Source: JAKAAZ01 sp963817855 | Lineage (GTDB): Bacteria > Acidobacteriota > Terriglobia > Terriglobales > Acidobacteriaceae | Assembly: GCA_963817855.1 (NCBI GenBank) | Contig: CAWFQA010000001.1 | Span: forward strand, 806,001-870,000 | DNA: 64,000 nt | Direction: 5' to 3' | In this document: one piece after another, positions 25,614 through 34,283 of the stretch | Numbering within the stretch: the first letter of the stretch is position 1 | How the letters are laid out: the number at the start of each line of letters is the position of its first letter | Made by a program: the position numbers and the translations under genes | The notes under the pieces: generated by a model | Databases searched by the model: none | What the model was told of the DNA's origin: nothing | Seen by the model: the letters and a program-made list of their open reading frames with translations, nothing else

Positions 25614-26810
25614 TTGCGGCGTTTGAGATTTCCTGGCTCACCCTTCCACTTCAACTGGTTTGGTATCCTTCTGCTCGGAATTGGCTTGGCTTTGAGCGCA
25701 CAGGCGCAGCCATCGGCCGATAATCGGAGACCTCCACAACTGCCGCAAACTCCCGAAGTTCACGCGGACCATTCGGTCACTTTCTATTTTTATGATCCCG
25801 GCGCAAATCGGGTTGAACTGAGCATGGATGGGCATGCCGGCGGCCTGTCCATGACGAAGGACGATCGCGGCGTTTGGACTATTACGGTCCCACCGCTGCA
25901 GCCGGATCTCTACGATTACCTCTTCGTCGCGGATGGCGTGCCCAGGCTCGACCCTTCCAATGCAGTCGTCAATCCAAATCTGCGAGACCCGTCGAATGTT
26001 TTCGAAGTGCGCGGATCGCAACCCGAGCTATGGGATGTGCAGGATGTCGCGCACGGAGTTGTGCATCAACATTTTTACAAATCGGCGATTGTTGGCGACC
26101 AGCGGGACTATTTTGTCTACACCCCGCCCACGTACAATCCTCGCGCCCACGAGAAGTACCCTGTGTTGTACCTGCTGCATGGCTATACCGATGATGCCCG
26201 CGCCTGGACCGCTCTGGGTCGCGCCAATGTGATCCTCGACAACCTGATTGCCGAAGGCAAAGCCAAGCCGATGATCGTCGTGATGCCGCTGGGCTATGGG
26301 GCGCCGGAAATCGTCATGGGACCTCGAGCGTCGTTCAACGGCGCAGGCTTGCGGAAGAAGAACGATGAGCTGTTCACTCAGGCGCTGCTCAAGGAAGTAA
26401 TCCCGCAGGTGCAGTCCATGTACAAGGTTTCGACCAAGCGCAATGATCGTGCGATTGCGGGGCTGTCCATGGGTGGCGCAGAAAGTCTGCTGACCGGTTT
26501 GAACCATATCGATACCTTCGCTTGGGTCGGCTCCTTCAGCGCGGGCGCACTCAATCCGGACTATGGCCAGGATTTCCCGGCTTTGAATGCAACCACTGCG
26601 GCGCGGCTGCGGCTGCTGTGGGTCGCTTGCGGCAAGGATGATCGCTATGTCGGTAAAACTCCGCTGATCACGGCGAATCGGCAGTTCGTTGCATGGCTGC
26701 GCTCGAACAACATTCCGGTCACGTTCGTTGAAACGCCGGGCATGCATGAGTGGCCGGTGTGGCGCAAAAATCTGATCCAGTATTCTCAGCTGCTGTTTCA
26801 GCCGAAGTAA
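25614..26810 (+). CDS. Secreted esterase, enterochelin-esterase/feruloyl-esterase type
   Basis: Alpha/beta hydrolase of 398 residues. A signal peptide (FNWFGILLLGIGLALSAQAQ) is followed by an E-set/CBM48-like beta domain (HADHSVTFYFYDPGANRVEL, residues about 40-125) and the esterase domain from about 150: YFVYTPPTYNPRAHEKYPV, LLHGYTDD, the nucleophile elbow GLSMGGAES, CGKDD for the acid and GMHEWPVW for the histidine. Such two-domain proteins cleave ester side groups on plant polysaccharides or siderophores; the substrate is unknown here. The start is TTG at 25614, backed by AAAGGGG eight bases upstream; the nearby ATG at 25609 is out of frame and stops after five codons. Confidence 0.88.
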   Translation: MRRLRFPGSPFHFNWFGILLLGIGLALSAQAQPSADNRRPPQLPQTPEVHADHSVTFYFYDPGANRVELSMDGHAGGLSMTKDDRGVWTITVPPLQPDLYDYLFVADGVPRLDPSNAVVNPNLRDPSNVFEVRGSQPELWDVQDVAHGVVHQHFYKSAIVGDQRDYFVYTPPTYNPRAHEKYPVLYLLHGYTDDARAWTALGRANVILDNLIAEGKAKPMIVVMPLGYGAPEIVMGPRASFNGAGLRKKNDELFTQALLKEVIPQVQSMYKVSTKRNDRAIAGLSMGGAESLLTGLNHIDTFAWVGSFSAGALNPDYGQDFPALNATTAARLRLLWVACGKDDRYVGKTPLITANRQFVAWLRSNNIPVTFVETPGMHEWPVWRKNLIQYSQLLFQPK

Positions 26811-26906
26811 ACAGATTGGTACTGTTTCCGCGTGTTACAGATGCGGAATGCCCGCTGTGCTATCGTGAAAATTGGCCTCCCATGCAGTACTCGGCCTTCC
26901 TGACCC

Positions 26907-29675
26907 ATGCCTCGTGACCTTCCTAAAGCCTACGACCCGACCGCGATCGAAGATCGATGGGCAGAGTACTGGGTGCGCGAACGGCTCTTTGTGGTCCCGA
27001 CTCCGCAAAACCTTCGAGGGCTTCCGCCGCGATTCACGATTCTGCTGCCGCCCCCCAATGTAACTGGCCGCCTGCACATGGGCCACATGCTCAACCAGAC
27101 GGAAATGGACATTCTGACTCGCTGGCACCGCATGCGCGGCGAATTGGCCCTATGGGTTCCTGGAACTGATCACGCCGGCATTGCCACGCAGATGATGGTG
27201 GAGCGGCAGGTTGCGAAAGAAGGAAAAACACGGCAGGAGTTAGGGCGCGAGGCCTTTGTCGAGCGTGTTTGGGAGTGGAAGAAGGAATACGGCGGCGCCA
27301 TCCTCGACCAGATGAAACGACTGGGCGCGAGTGTGGATTGGTCGCGCGAATATTTCACCATGGACGAGCGACTGTCTGTCGCGGTGAAGGAGGCGTTTGT
27401 CCGCCTCTTCGAGCAGGGACTCGTCTATCGCGGCGCGTACATTGTGAATTGGTGCCCGCGCTGCCAGACCGCCATCAGTGATTTAGAAGTGGTGCATGAG
27501 GAGCAGCAGGGTAAGCTGTACGAGATCCGCTATCCGCTGGTCAATGGTAACGAATACGTTACCATTGCGACCACTCGGCCCGAGACCATGCTGGGTGATG
27601 TTGCGGTTGTTGTAAATCCGACCGATGCGCGCTATCTCGATCTGCACGGGAAAAAGCTGCGCTTGCCGCTGACCGGCCGCGAGATTCCGATTCTGCCGGA
27701 CGAATGGGCGAATCCTGAGTTCGGCACAGGAGCGGTGAAGGTGACGCCGGCTCATGACCCGAACGATTTTGCGATTGCGGAACGACATAAGCTGCCGTCG
27801 ATCGTGGTGATGGACGAGACGGCGCACATGAACGCCGAAGCAGGCGTTTATGCGGGTCTGGACCGCTATGAAGCGCGCAAACGGATGCTGGCCGATCTGG
27901 AGCAACAGGGCCTGCTGGTGGCCGTGAAGGACTATGTCAACTCCATCGGTAAGTGCGACCGCTGCAAAACGGTCGTCGAACCGCGGCTGTCGACGCAATG
28001 GTTCGTGAAGATTCAGCCCTTGGCGGATAAAGCGATTGAGGCGGTGGAGACCGGAGTCATCCGGTTTACGGCGGAGCAATACAAGAAGACCTATTTCGAG
28101 TGGATGCGCAATATCCACGACTGGTGCATCTCGCGCCAGCTGTGGTGGGGGCATCGCATTCCAGCGTGGCATTGCGGCAAGTGCGGCGAAATTACGGTAG
28201 CACGTGATGCGCCCGCAGCTTGCCTGCATTGCGGCAATTCAAAGTTGACACAGGAAACCGACGTGCTGGATACATGGTTTTCATCCGGCCTGCTGCCGTT
28301 TACCGTGTTCGGTTGGCCGGCGCAGACGGCGGATTTGGCAACGTTTTATCCGACGCAACTGCTGGTTACGGGCTTTGACATTCTGTTTTTCTGGGTCGCG
28401 CGCATGATCATGCTCGGCTGCCACTTTATGCTCGACGTGCCGATGCCGGATGGATCGAAGCGAACGCTGGCCGATGCGATCCCGTTTCGCGAGGTCTACA
28501 TCCACGCGCTGGTTCGTGATGCAGACCGCCAGAAAATGTCGAAGACCAAGGGCAACGTCATCGATCCGATTGAGATTATCCATCAGTATGGTACGGATGC
28601 AGTGCGCTTTACGCTGGCATCCATGGCTTCGCCGGGGACAGACATTGCCTTCAGTGAAGCGCGTACCGAAGGCTATCGCGCCTTCGCCAACAAGATTTGG
28701 AACGCGTCCCGATTCATTTTTATGCAAATGGAGCGGGCGAAAGAAGCCGGAATCGCGGTTGACGTGGGGCATCTAGCCCGGACGCTTCCGTCGAATGAGC
28801 ACGCACCGCTGGAAGAGCGCTGGATTGTTTTGCGGTTCAATCAATGCGTGGCGGATGTGAACCAGGCGCTGGCGGATTATCGCTTTGACGACGCGGCGAA
28901 TCGTATCTACCAGTTTTTCTGGGGAGAATTTTGCGACTGGTACTTAGAAGTTGTAAAAATTCGCCTCGATTTTGGCGAAGCTGCAAACAAGCCAACCACC
29001 ATGGCAGCCCTGGCCACGTTGCTGGGCGTGTTTGAGGCATCGCTGCGACTGCTGTCGCCGTTCATGCCATTTTTGACGGAAGAAATCTGGACCGCGCTGT
29101 ACGATGGCGCGCCGCCGTTGAAGTCGATTGCGCTGGCGAAGTTTCCTGGCGAATCCGAAGCGCGCAGCAATCAGGTCAACACTAATCCGTCCGCTGTTGA
29201 GCTGGAAATGTTTTTATTGCAGGAGATCATCGCGGACATCCGCAACCTTCGCAAGGAGCAAGAAGTACCTGAGAAGGAAGCCGCGCCAGTGTTTTTGACC
29301 GGCGCAGACAATGCGATCCGAGTGGTGCAGAACAATCAGGACATGATTGAACGTCTGGCGCGTGTTTCTGAAATCTCCTATGCGAAGCCAACGCTGCCAG
29401 GCCTTTCGACGCGGCAAGGTGTGAATTATGAGGTCGCGTTGCACTATGAAAGACAGATCGATGTTGCTGCCGAGCGCGAGCGTTTGGGGAAAGATTTGGC
29501 GAAGTTTGAAAAGGAAATGGAATCGAAACAGAAACAGTTACAAAATGAGGCATTCCTTGCGAAAGCTCCATCGAAGGTGGTGGATGGCTTGCGCGCAAGG
29601 GCGGAAGAGCTGCAAACATTGATTGAAAAGGCCGACGCAGCACTGCGGGCGTTGGAATCGCTGGAACCTCGATAG
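26907..29675 (+). CDS. valS: Valyl-tRNA synthetase
   Basis: Class I synthetase charging tRNA-Val, 922 residues. The HIGH motif appears as HMGH at residues 57-60 after LLPPPNVTGRL; KMSKT lies near residue 542-546 in DRQKMSKTKGNVIDP. The CP1 editing domain is present (TTRPETMLGDVAV). Two cysteine knuckles occur: GKCDRCKTV and HCGKCGEI with a later CLHCGN, indicating structural zinc. The C-terminus ends in the coiled-coil tRNA-binding arm (KDLAKFEKEMESKQKQLQN). First gene of a co-directional run to comEC. Confidence 0.97.
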   Translation: MPRDLPKAYDPTAIEDRWAEYWVRERLFVVPTPQNLRGLPPRFTILLPPPNVTGRLHMGHMLNQTEMDILTRWHRMRGELALWVPGTDHAGIATQMMVERQVAKEGKTRQELGREAFVERVWEWKKEYGGAILDQMKRLGASVDWSREYFTMDERLSVAVKEAFVRLFEQGLVYRGAYIVNWCPRCQTAISDLEVVHEEQQGKLYEIRYPLVNGNEYVTIATTRPETMLGDVAVVVNPTDARYLDLHGKKLRLPLTGREIPILPDEWANPEFGTGAVKVTPAHDPNDFAIAERHKLPSIVVMDETAHMNAEAGVYAGLDRYEARKRMLADLEQQGLLVAVKDYVNSIGKCDRCKTVVEPRLSTQWFVKIQPLADKAIEAVETGVIRFTAEQYKKTYFEWMRNIHDWCISRQLWWGHRIPAWHCGKCGEITVARDAPAACLHCGNSKLTQETDVLDTWFSSGLLPFTVFGWPAQTADLATFYPTQLLVTGFDILFFWVARMIMLGCHFMLDVPMPDGSKRTLADAIPFREVYIHALVRDADRQKMSKTKGNVIDPIEIIHQYGTDAVRFTLASMASPGTDIAFSEARTEGYRAFANKIWNASRFIFMQMERAKEAGIAVDVGHLARTLPSNEHAPLEERWIVLRFNQCVADVNQALADYRFDDAANRIYQFFWGEFCDWYLEVVKIRLDFGEAANKPTTMAALATLLGVFEASLRLLSPFMPFLTEEIWTALYDGAPPLKSIALAKFPGESEARSNQVNTNPSAVELEMFLLQEIIADIRNLRKEQEVPEKEAAPVFLTGADNAIRVVQNNQDMIERLARVSEISYAKPTLPGLSTRQGVNYEVALHYERQIDVAAERERLGKDLAKFEKEMESKQKQLQNEAFLAKAPSKVVDGLRARAEELQTLIEKADAALRALESLEPR

Positions 29676-29697
29676 GGCATCGCGAAGAGTCAAACAT

Positions 29698-30582
29698 ATG
29701 GACTGGAAAACAACTCGCGTTACGGCCATTCTGGAACAGGCACTCGTCGAAGACCATGCCACGCATGATGCCACGACCGAGTTGACGCTCGATCCAAAAC
29801 TATCGGCCTCCGCGGTGATTGTGGCCAAGCAGGATTGCGTATTAGCCGGCTCGGAAGTGATTCCGCGGGTTTTGGAGATCTTTCGCAAGCTCGACCAGAC
29901 CTCGACAAGACATTTTGAAGTTGTGCATCATCCTGAGATGTTTGACGGGGTGCGCGTGCGCGACGGACAGGCGATCGCAGTAATTCGCGGAAATGCGCGA
30001 ACCATTCTGGCCTGCGAACGGGTGACGCTGAACCTGTTGCAGCGTATGTGCGGCATCTCCACCGAAACCCGCAAATATGTGGATGCGGTGGCGGGAACCG
30101 GGGTGGTAATTCTGGATACTCGGAAGACCGCGCCGGGATTGCGCTTGCTGGATAAGTATGCCGTCAGTTGTGGTGGCGGCCAAAATCACCGCATGGATCT
30201 CGCGGATGGCGTGCTGATCAAGAACAACCATATCTCCCTGGGTGGCGGCGTCGCCAAGGTGCTGGCGTTAGCGATGCAACGGCGGCTGCCGGGGCAGAAA
30301 ATTCAAATTGAAGTGCGTTCGCTGTCGCAACTCGATGAAGCGTTGGAAGGCGGCGCCGACTCCTTGCTGTTGGATAATATGAAGCCTGCGGAAGCCACGC
30401 ACGCAGTCGGCATTGCACGCAAGCAGGTGCCCGACATTCCCATCGAAGTATCCGGTGGAATCACCCTGGCTACCATTCAAGAATACGCGCAGACAGGGGT
30501 GACCTACATTTCCATTGGTGCTCTCACCCATTCAGTTACGGCCATCGATCTGAGCATGAAGATCACAGCGGAAATCTACTAG
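29698..30582 (+). CDS. nadC: Nicotinate-nucleotide pyrophosphorylase (carboxylating)
   Basis: Converts quinolinate and PRPP to nicotinate mononucleotide in de novo NAD synthesis. The 294-residue product shows the family's signatures: LALEDHATHD-like start (ALVEDHATHDATTE), RTILACERVTLNLLQRMCGI, ILDTRKTAPGLRLLDKYAV, GGGQNHRMDLADGVLIKNNH and LLLDNMKP. I use the ATG at 29698, 22 bases after the valS stop, rather than in-frame starts inside valS, since family members begin at this point. Probable operon with birA, 11 bases downstream. Confidence 0.96.
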   Translation: MDWKTTRVTAILEQALVEDHATHDATTELTLDPKLSASAVIVAKQDCVLAGSEVIPRVLEIFRKLDQTSTRHFEVVHHPEMFDGVRVRDGQAIAVIRGNARTILACERVTLNLLQRMCGISTETRKYVDAVAGTGVVILDTRKTAPGLRLLDKYAVSCGGGQNHRMDLADGVLIKNNHISLGGGVAKVLALAMQRRLPGQKIQIEVRSLSQLDEALEGGADSLLLDNMKPAEATHAVGIARKQVPDIPIEVSGGITLATIQEYAQTGVTYISIGALTHSVTAIDLSMKITAEIY

Positions 30583-30593
30583 AGATCGATCGT

Positions 30594-31403
30594 ATGGGGG
30601 AGAGGCTCGATCTCGATGTGATGCAGAAGGCTCTCGCTGGAACGATTTTTGACGGCCAACTGTTTCTCTTTCTCTCTATTGAATCCACAAATACGCACGC
30701 CATGCAGGAAGCTGCGAAGGGCGCTCCCCATGGCTCGGTCTACATTGCGGAAGAGCAGACTGCAGGCAGAGGACGCGGCGATCACGCCTGGCACTCCGAA
30801 CCCTATACCGGAATTTATGTCAGTATTTTGCTGAGACCGCAGCTGGCAGCCGCTGATGGACTGTGGCTTTCACTGGCGACCGGGCTGGCAGCGCAGCGCG
30901 CCATTGAAAATGTAACTGGATCAGTTACAGACATTCGCTGGCCGAACGATCTGTTGTTGAACGGGCGAAAAGTCGGTGGGATTCTAGTGGAAATGAATGC
31001 TGAGGCATCCCGCATTCGCTACGCCGTCATCGGAATTGGAATCAACGTGAACCAACGGATGTTCCCGGGGCAACTTAGCAGAGAAGCTTCCTCGCTGCGT
31101 CTCGAAACGGGTCGAGAGATCGCGCGGGAAGACCTGCTGGTCGAGATGTTGCAATCCCTTAGCGAAGAATTTGACGCGCTGATTCAGCCGGAGAGTTTTG
31201 CTGGCAGCTGCGCGGAAATCCTGCAGCGACTGGAGGCGAAGTCGACTTGGATTCATGGGAAACAGGTGTTTGTCGATGAGGCCGGGGGGTACACTGGCGT
31301 CACCGCGGGCCTGGATGAAAAGGGATTTCTCCGGGTCCAAACCGATCATGGCGTTCGCAGAGTTTTATCCGGGGGCGTTCGAGAACGACCGGCGAAAGGT
31401 TAA
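30594..31403 (+). CDS. birA: Biotin--acetyl-CoA-carboxylase ligase
   Basis: Attaches biotin to the carboxyl carrier protein of acetyl-CoA carboxylase via biotinyl-AMP. The 269-residue enzyme has the catalytic core: STNTHAMQEA, the biotinyl-AMP loop TAGRGRGDHAWHSE, GIYVSILLRP, IRWPNDLLLNGRKVGGILVE and the C-terminal SH3-like domain. The N-terminal DNA-binding domain of E. coli BirA is absent, so it should be a group I ligase without repressor activity. It sits between nadC and coaX, spaced by 11 and 6 bases, within one cofactor-synthesis operon. Confidence 0.95.
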   Translation: MGERLDLDVMQKALAGTIFDGQLFLFLSIESTNTHAMQEAAKGAPHGSVYIAEEQTAGRGRGDHAWHSEPYTGIYVSILLRPQLAAADGLWLSLATGLAAQRAIENVTGSVTDIRWPNDLLLNGRKVGGILVEMNAEASRIRYAVIGIGINVNQRMFPGQLSREASSLRLETGREIAREDLLVEMLQSLSEEFDALIQPESFAGSCAEILQRLEAKSTWIHGKQVFVDEAGGYTGVTAGLDEKGFLRVQTDHGVRRVLSGGVRERPAKG

Positions 31404-31409
31404 AGAGCC

Positions 31410-32234
31410 ATGCTTCTAGTGCTGAACGTCAACAATACGAATACCGTGATTGCGATCTATCCGGTGATGGGGGAACGCATCGGCGAATTGCGCGCGACTT
31501 GGCGGATCAGCACGCGGCAGGCGCAGACCGCGGATGAATATGGAATATTGATTCGCAACCTGCTGCAAATCGAAGGCGTCGACAGCAAGGAAATCAGCGG
31601 TGTAATTATCGCATCGGTCGTTCCTCCCATTGATTGGATTTTGCGCCAGTTTTCCGAACGGTATTTCGATCACAAACCTTTGTTTATTGAGCCTGGAGTC
31701 AAAACCGGACTTCCCATTTTGACCGACAATCCAGGAGAAGTGGGCGCCGATCGCGTTGCTAATTGTGTTGGGGCTTTCCAGCAATATGGAGGACCTTGCA
31801 TCGTGGTGGATTTTGGGACGGCGACAAACTTCGATGTTGTTTCAAAACAAGGAGAATTTCTTGGGGGCGCCATCGCTCCTGGGGTGAATGTTGCCGCGGA
31901 AGCGCTGTTTGCAAGGGCCGCGCGCTTGCCGAGAGTCGAGATCAAACGGCCGCCCAAGGTGATTGGCACCAACACCGTCGATAATCTGCAGATTGGATTG
32001 TTCTATGGTCACATCGGACTGGTGGACGGAATTCTGGCGCGAATGATCGCGGAACTTGGGCCAGAAACAAAATGCATTGCCACTGGCGGGTTGGCTCGAT
32101 TGATTGCGGGCGAGTCAAAATTCATCTCCGAGGTGAACGACACACTCACGCTGGAAGGATTGCGAATCATTTACGAACGCAACCTGGTCGCGAGTGCGCG
32201 GCTGCGGAAAAGCAACAGCCCGCGGAAGGCTTAA
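31410..32234 (+). CDS. coaX: Type III pantothenate kinase
   Basis: Phosphorylates pantothenate, the first committed step of coenzyme A synthesis; coaE for the last step is at the window start. The 274-residue product has the ASKHA-fold motifs of the CoaX family: LNVNNTNTVIAIY (phosphate loop; the usual glycine of VGNTNT is asparagine here), GADRVANCVGAF and VDFGTATNFDVV, then GGAIAPGV and ATGGLARLI. Type III enzymes are typically not feedback inhibited by CoA and need a monovalent cation. Cotranscription with birA is likely. Confidence 0.95.
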   Translation: MLLVLNVNNTNTVIAIYPVMGERIGELRATWRISTRQAQTADEYGILIRNLLQIEGVDSKEISGVIIASVVPPIDWILRQFSERYFDHKPLFIEPGVKTGLPILTDNPGEVGADRVANCVGAFQQYGGPCIVVDFGTATNFDVVSKQGEFLGGAIAPGVNVAAEALFARAARLPRVEIKRPPKVIGTNTVDNLQIGLFYGHIGLVDGILARMIAELGPETKCIATGGLARLIAGESKFISEVNDTLTLEGLRIIYERNLVASARLRKSNSPRKA

Positions 32235-32243
32235 TCGAGACCC

Positions 32244-32954
32244 TTGCAGAACTACTTTAACTACTACACCGAGATCGAAGAGCATTTTCAGCGGAAGCGC
32301 GGCACGCTATTGATGCTGTCAACCCTGGATTGGTCGTTGATCGCCACGTGGCAGGAGGCGGGATTTCCGCTGGAAGCCGTTCTTGCCGGCATTGACGCGA
32401 CGTTTGAAAAATATGCCGCGCGTCAGGCAAAGGGGCGCATGCGGCGGATTAACGGACTTGCGTATTGCGCTCAGGAGGTCCTGCGCGCCGTGGAGGACAT
32501 GCACGAGGCCGCAACCGGTGCGCTTCGCAAGCCGCCAACTACACCAGAAGACAGTGGCTTTGAATCGTCGCGCATTGCAGTGTTTGTGCGGGCGAACGCG
32601 GAGGCCGTGCGGCAATGTGAAGCTCCTGAAAAAGCTAAAGATACCTATGCGGAAAGTTCGCAGCGACTTGAGGCGATTGCCGCATCGTTAGAGAGCCAGG
32701 CTGCGCTCGCGACTGAATCGCTGGAGCAGCAGTTGCAGGTACTGGAGGACCAGTTGTTCGCGGCGCTGCAGGCATTCACGCCTGCGGAAGATCTGCTGGC
32801 CCTACGCGAGCAGTCCAGCCGAGAGTTGGCGCCGTATCGCAGCCGTCTGCAGACCGTGCAGATTCGCCAGATTGAACAGCAGTTTTTGCGGCGAAGTTTG
32901 TTCGAACAGAACCACATCCCGCGCCTAAGCCTTTTTTATATGCGCCACACATGA
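32244..32954 (+). CDS. Conserved-looking hypothetical protein, helical, 236 residues
   Basis: Function unknown. The product starts with TTG at 32244 (MQNYFNYYTEIEEHFQRKRG) and is predicted almost wholly helical, with a coiled-coil stretch around residues 130-215 (SLESQAALATESLEQQLQVL) and many Arg/Gln/Glu. No signal peptide, membrane helix or cysteine cluster. The N-terminal 60 residues, with LLMLSTLDWSLIATWQEAG, look like a defined domain. Its stop overlaps the next gene as ATGA, so it is made together with the RNA methyltransferase; a role in RNA or ribosome biology is possible but unproved. I recall proteins of this type in other Acidobacteriota at similar loci. Confidence 0.75.
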   Translation: MQNYFNYYTEIEEHFQRKRGTLLMLSTLDWSLIATWQEAGFPLEAVLAGIDATFEKYAARQAKGRMRRINGLAYCAQEVLRAVEDMHEAATGALRKPPTTPEDSGFESSRIAVFVRANAEAVRQCEAPEKAKDTYAESSQRLEAIAASLESQAALATESLEQQLQVLEDQLFAALQAFTPAEDLLALREQSSRELAPYRSRLQTVQIRQIEQQFLRRSLFEQNHIPRLSLFYMRHT

Positions 32955-34267
32955 AGCTGACGATTGAAAAAGTAATTTACGGCGGTCAGGGCCTGGCGCG
33001 AATGCCCGCGGCGGATGCGACGCAAGGCGGTCTCAGCGTCTTTGTGCCGTTTACGCTTCCCGGGGAAATCGTGGAAGCGGAAATCACGCAGGAACATCGC
33101 GGATATTCCGTGGCCGACGCGCGGCAGATCGTCGAAGCCTCCGAATTTCGCGCAACACCTCCGTGCCCGTGGTTTGCGACCTGTGGCGGTTGCCAACTGC
33201 AACATGGCGCCTACTTCTATCAGGTAGAACTGAAGCGGGAGATGCTGCGGGAAACTCTGACGCGGGCTGGTCTCCGAGGCGACCGTGATCTGCCGGAAAT
33301 TACGGCGCTAACTGGCGAGGCACTGCGATACCGCAACCGCATTCGTCTTCAAATGCAGACGCGCCCGGAATTTTCGGTCGGCTATCGGCAGGGGAAATCG
33401 CATCGCATGACGGCAATTGAAGGTTGCCCGATCGCGGCGCCGCTGCTGGAGCAATGCATCGGCGTCATTCGGACACTAGGGACGCGTGGAATTGTTCCGA
33501 TGGATGCGCAGGAAATTGAGTTGTTCACGAACCATGATCAGTCCGAACTTTTCGTTACGATTTGGGCGCGGCCCCACGCCGGCAAACGCGAAAAAGGCTA
33601 TCAGCTGTTTTTCGAGAGTCTCCAGCGAGAAACTCCGCAGCTGGTGGGGGCGCAGATGCTTGCCTCGGGCAACGGGAAAGTTCGTTCTCCGACGGCCCCG
33701 CTGCAATGGCGACGCCAGAGCGTGAACTACCACGTGGCCGGCTTCGAATATAGAGTGAGCGCGGCATCGTTTTTTCAGGTGAACTGCACGCTGCTTGACA
33801 AGTTTGTCGCAGCAGTTACGGACGAGCATACCGCCGGTCTTGCGTGGGATCTGTACGCCGGGGTGGGACTGTTTTCGGTTGCGCTGACGGAGCGGTTTCA
33901 GCAAGTGGTTGCGGTAGAGTCGAGCGCAGCCGCTTGCAAGGATCTGCGTCACAACCTGCGCGGCACGCGGGCCGAGTACGTCCAGGCTCCGACGCTGAAT
34001 TTTCTGCGGCAGGCGATGGAGCGGAGGCAGCCTGCTCCCGACTTGATTCTGCTGGATCCGCCGCGCGCTGGCGCGGGTGTCGAGGCTGCGAAATTGCTGG
34101 CAGCGGTCGGGCCGCAACGGATCGTTTATGTTTCCTGCGATCCCGCGACATTGGGCCGCGATCTGTCGGCATTGATACAATCCGGCTACCGCCTCCTTCG
34201 CCTGCAACTGGTCGATATGTTTCCGCAAACGTATCACATGGAAACCATCGCGACGCTTCAGCGCTGA
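32951..34267 (+). CDS. rlmD: TrmA/RlmD-family RNA (uracil-C5) methyltransferase
   Basis: SAM-dependent enzyme methylating a uracil in RNA, by family most likely U1939 (RlmD) or another site of 23S rRNA. The 438-residue product has an N-terminal TRAM-like OB domain (residues about 1-65), a 4Fe-4S site made by C72, C78, C81 and C159 (PCPWFATCGGC; EGCPIA), a substrate domain with SFFQVNCTLLDKF, the SAM motif WDLYAGVGLFSV, LLDPPRAG and the catalytic Cys396 in YVSCDPATL. The exact target base cannot be decided from sequence by eye, so the symbol is provisional. Overlaps the unknown helical gene upstream. Confidence 0.85.
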   Translation: MKLTIEKVIYGGQGLARMPAADATQGGLSVFVPFTLPGEIVEAEITQEHRGYSVADARQIVEASEFRATPPCPWFATCGGCQLQHGAYFYQVELKREMLRETLTRAGLRGDRDLPEITALTGEALRYRNRIRLQMQTRPEFSVGYRQGKSHRMTAIEGCPIAAPLLEQCIGVIRTLGTRGIVPMDAQEIELFTNHDQSELFVTIWARPHAGKREKGYQLFFESLQRETPQLVGAQMLASGNGKVRSPTAPLQWRRQSVNYHVAGFEYRVSAASFFQVNCTLLDKFVAAVTDEHTAGLAWDLYAGVGLFSVALTERFQQVVAVESSAAACKDLRHNLRGTRAEYVQAPTLNFLRQAMERRQPAPDLILLDPPRAGAGVEAAKLLAAVGPQRIVYVSCDPATLGRDLSALIQSGYRLLRLQLVDMFPQTYHMETIATLQR

Positions 34268-34283
34268 GTTCGCGGGCTACATC

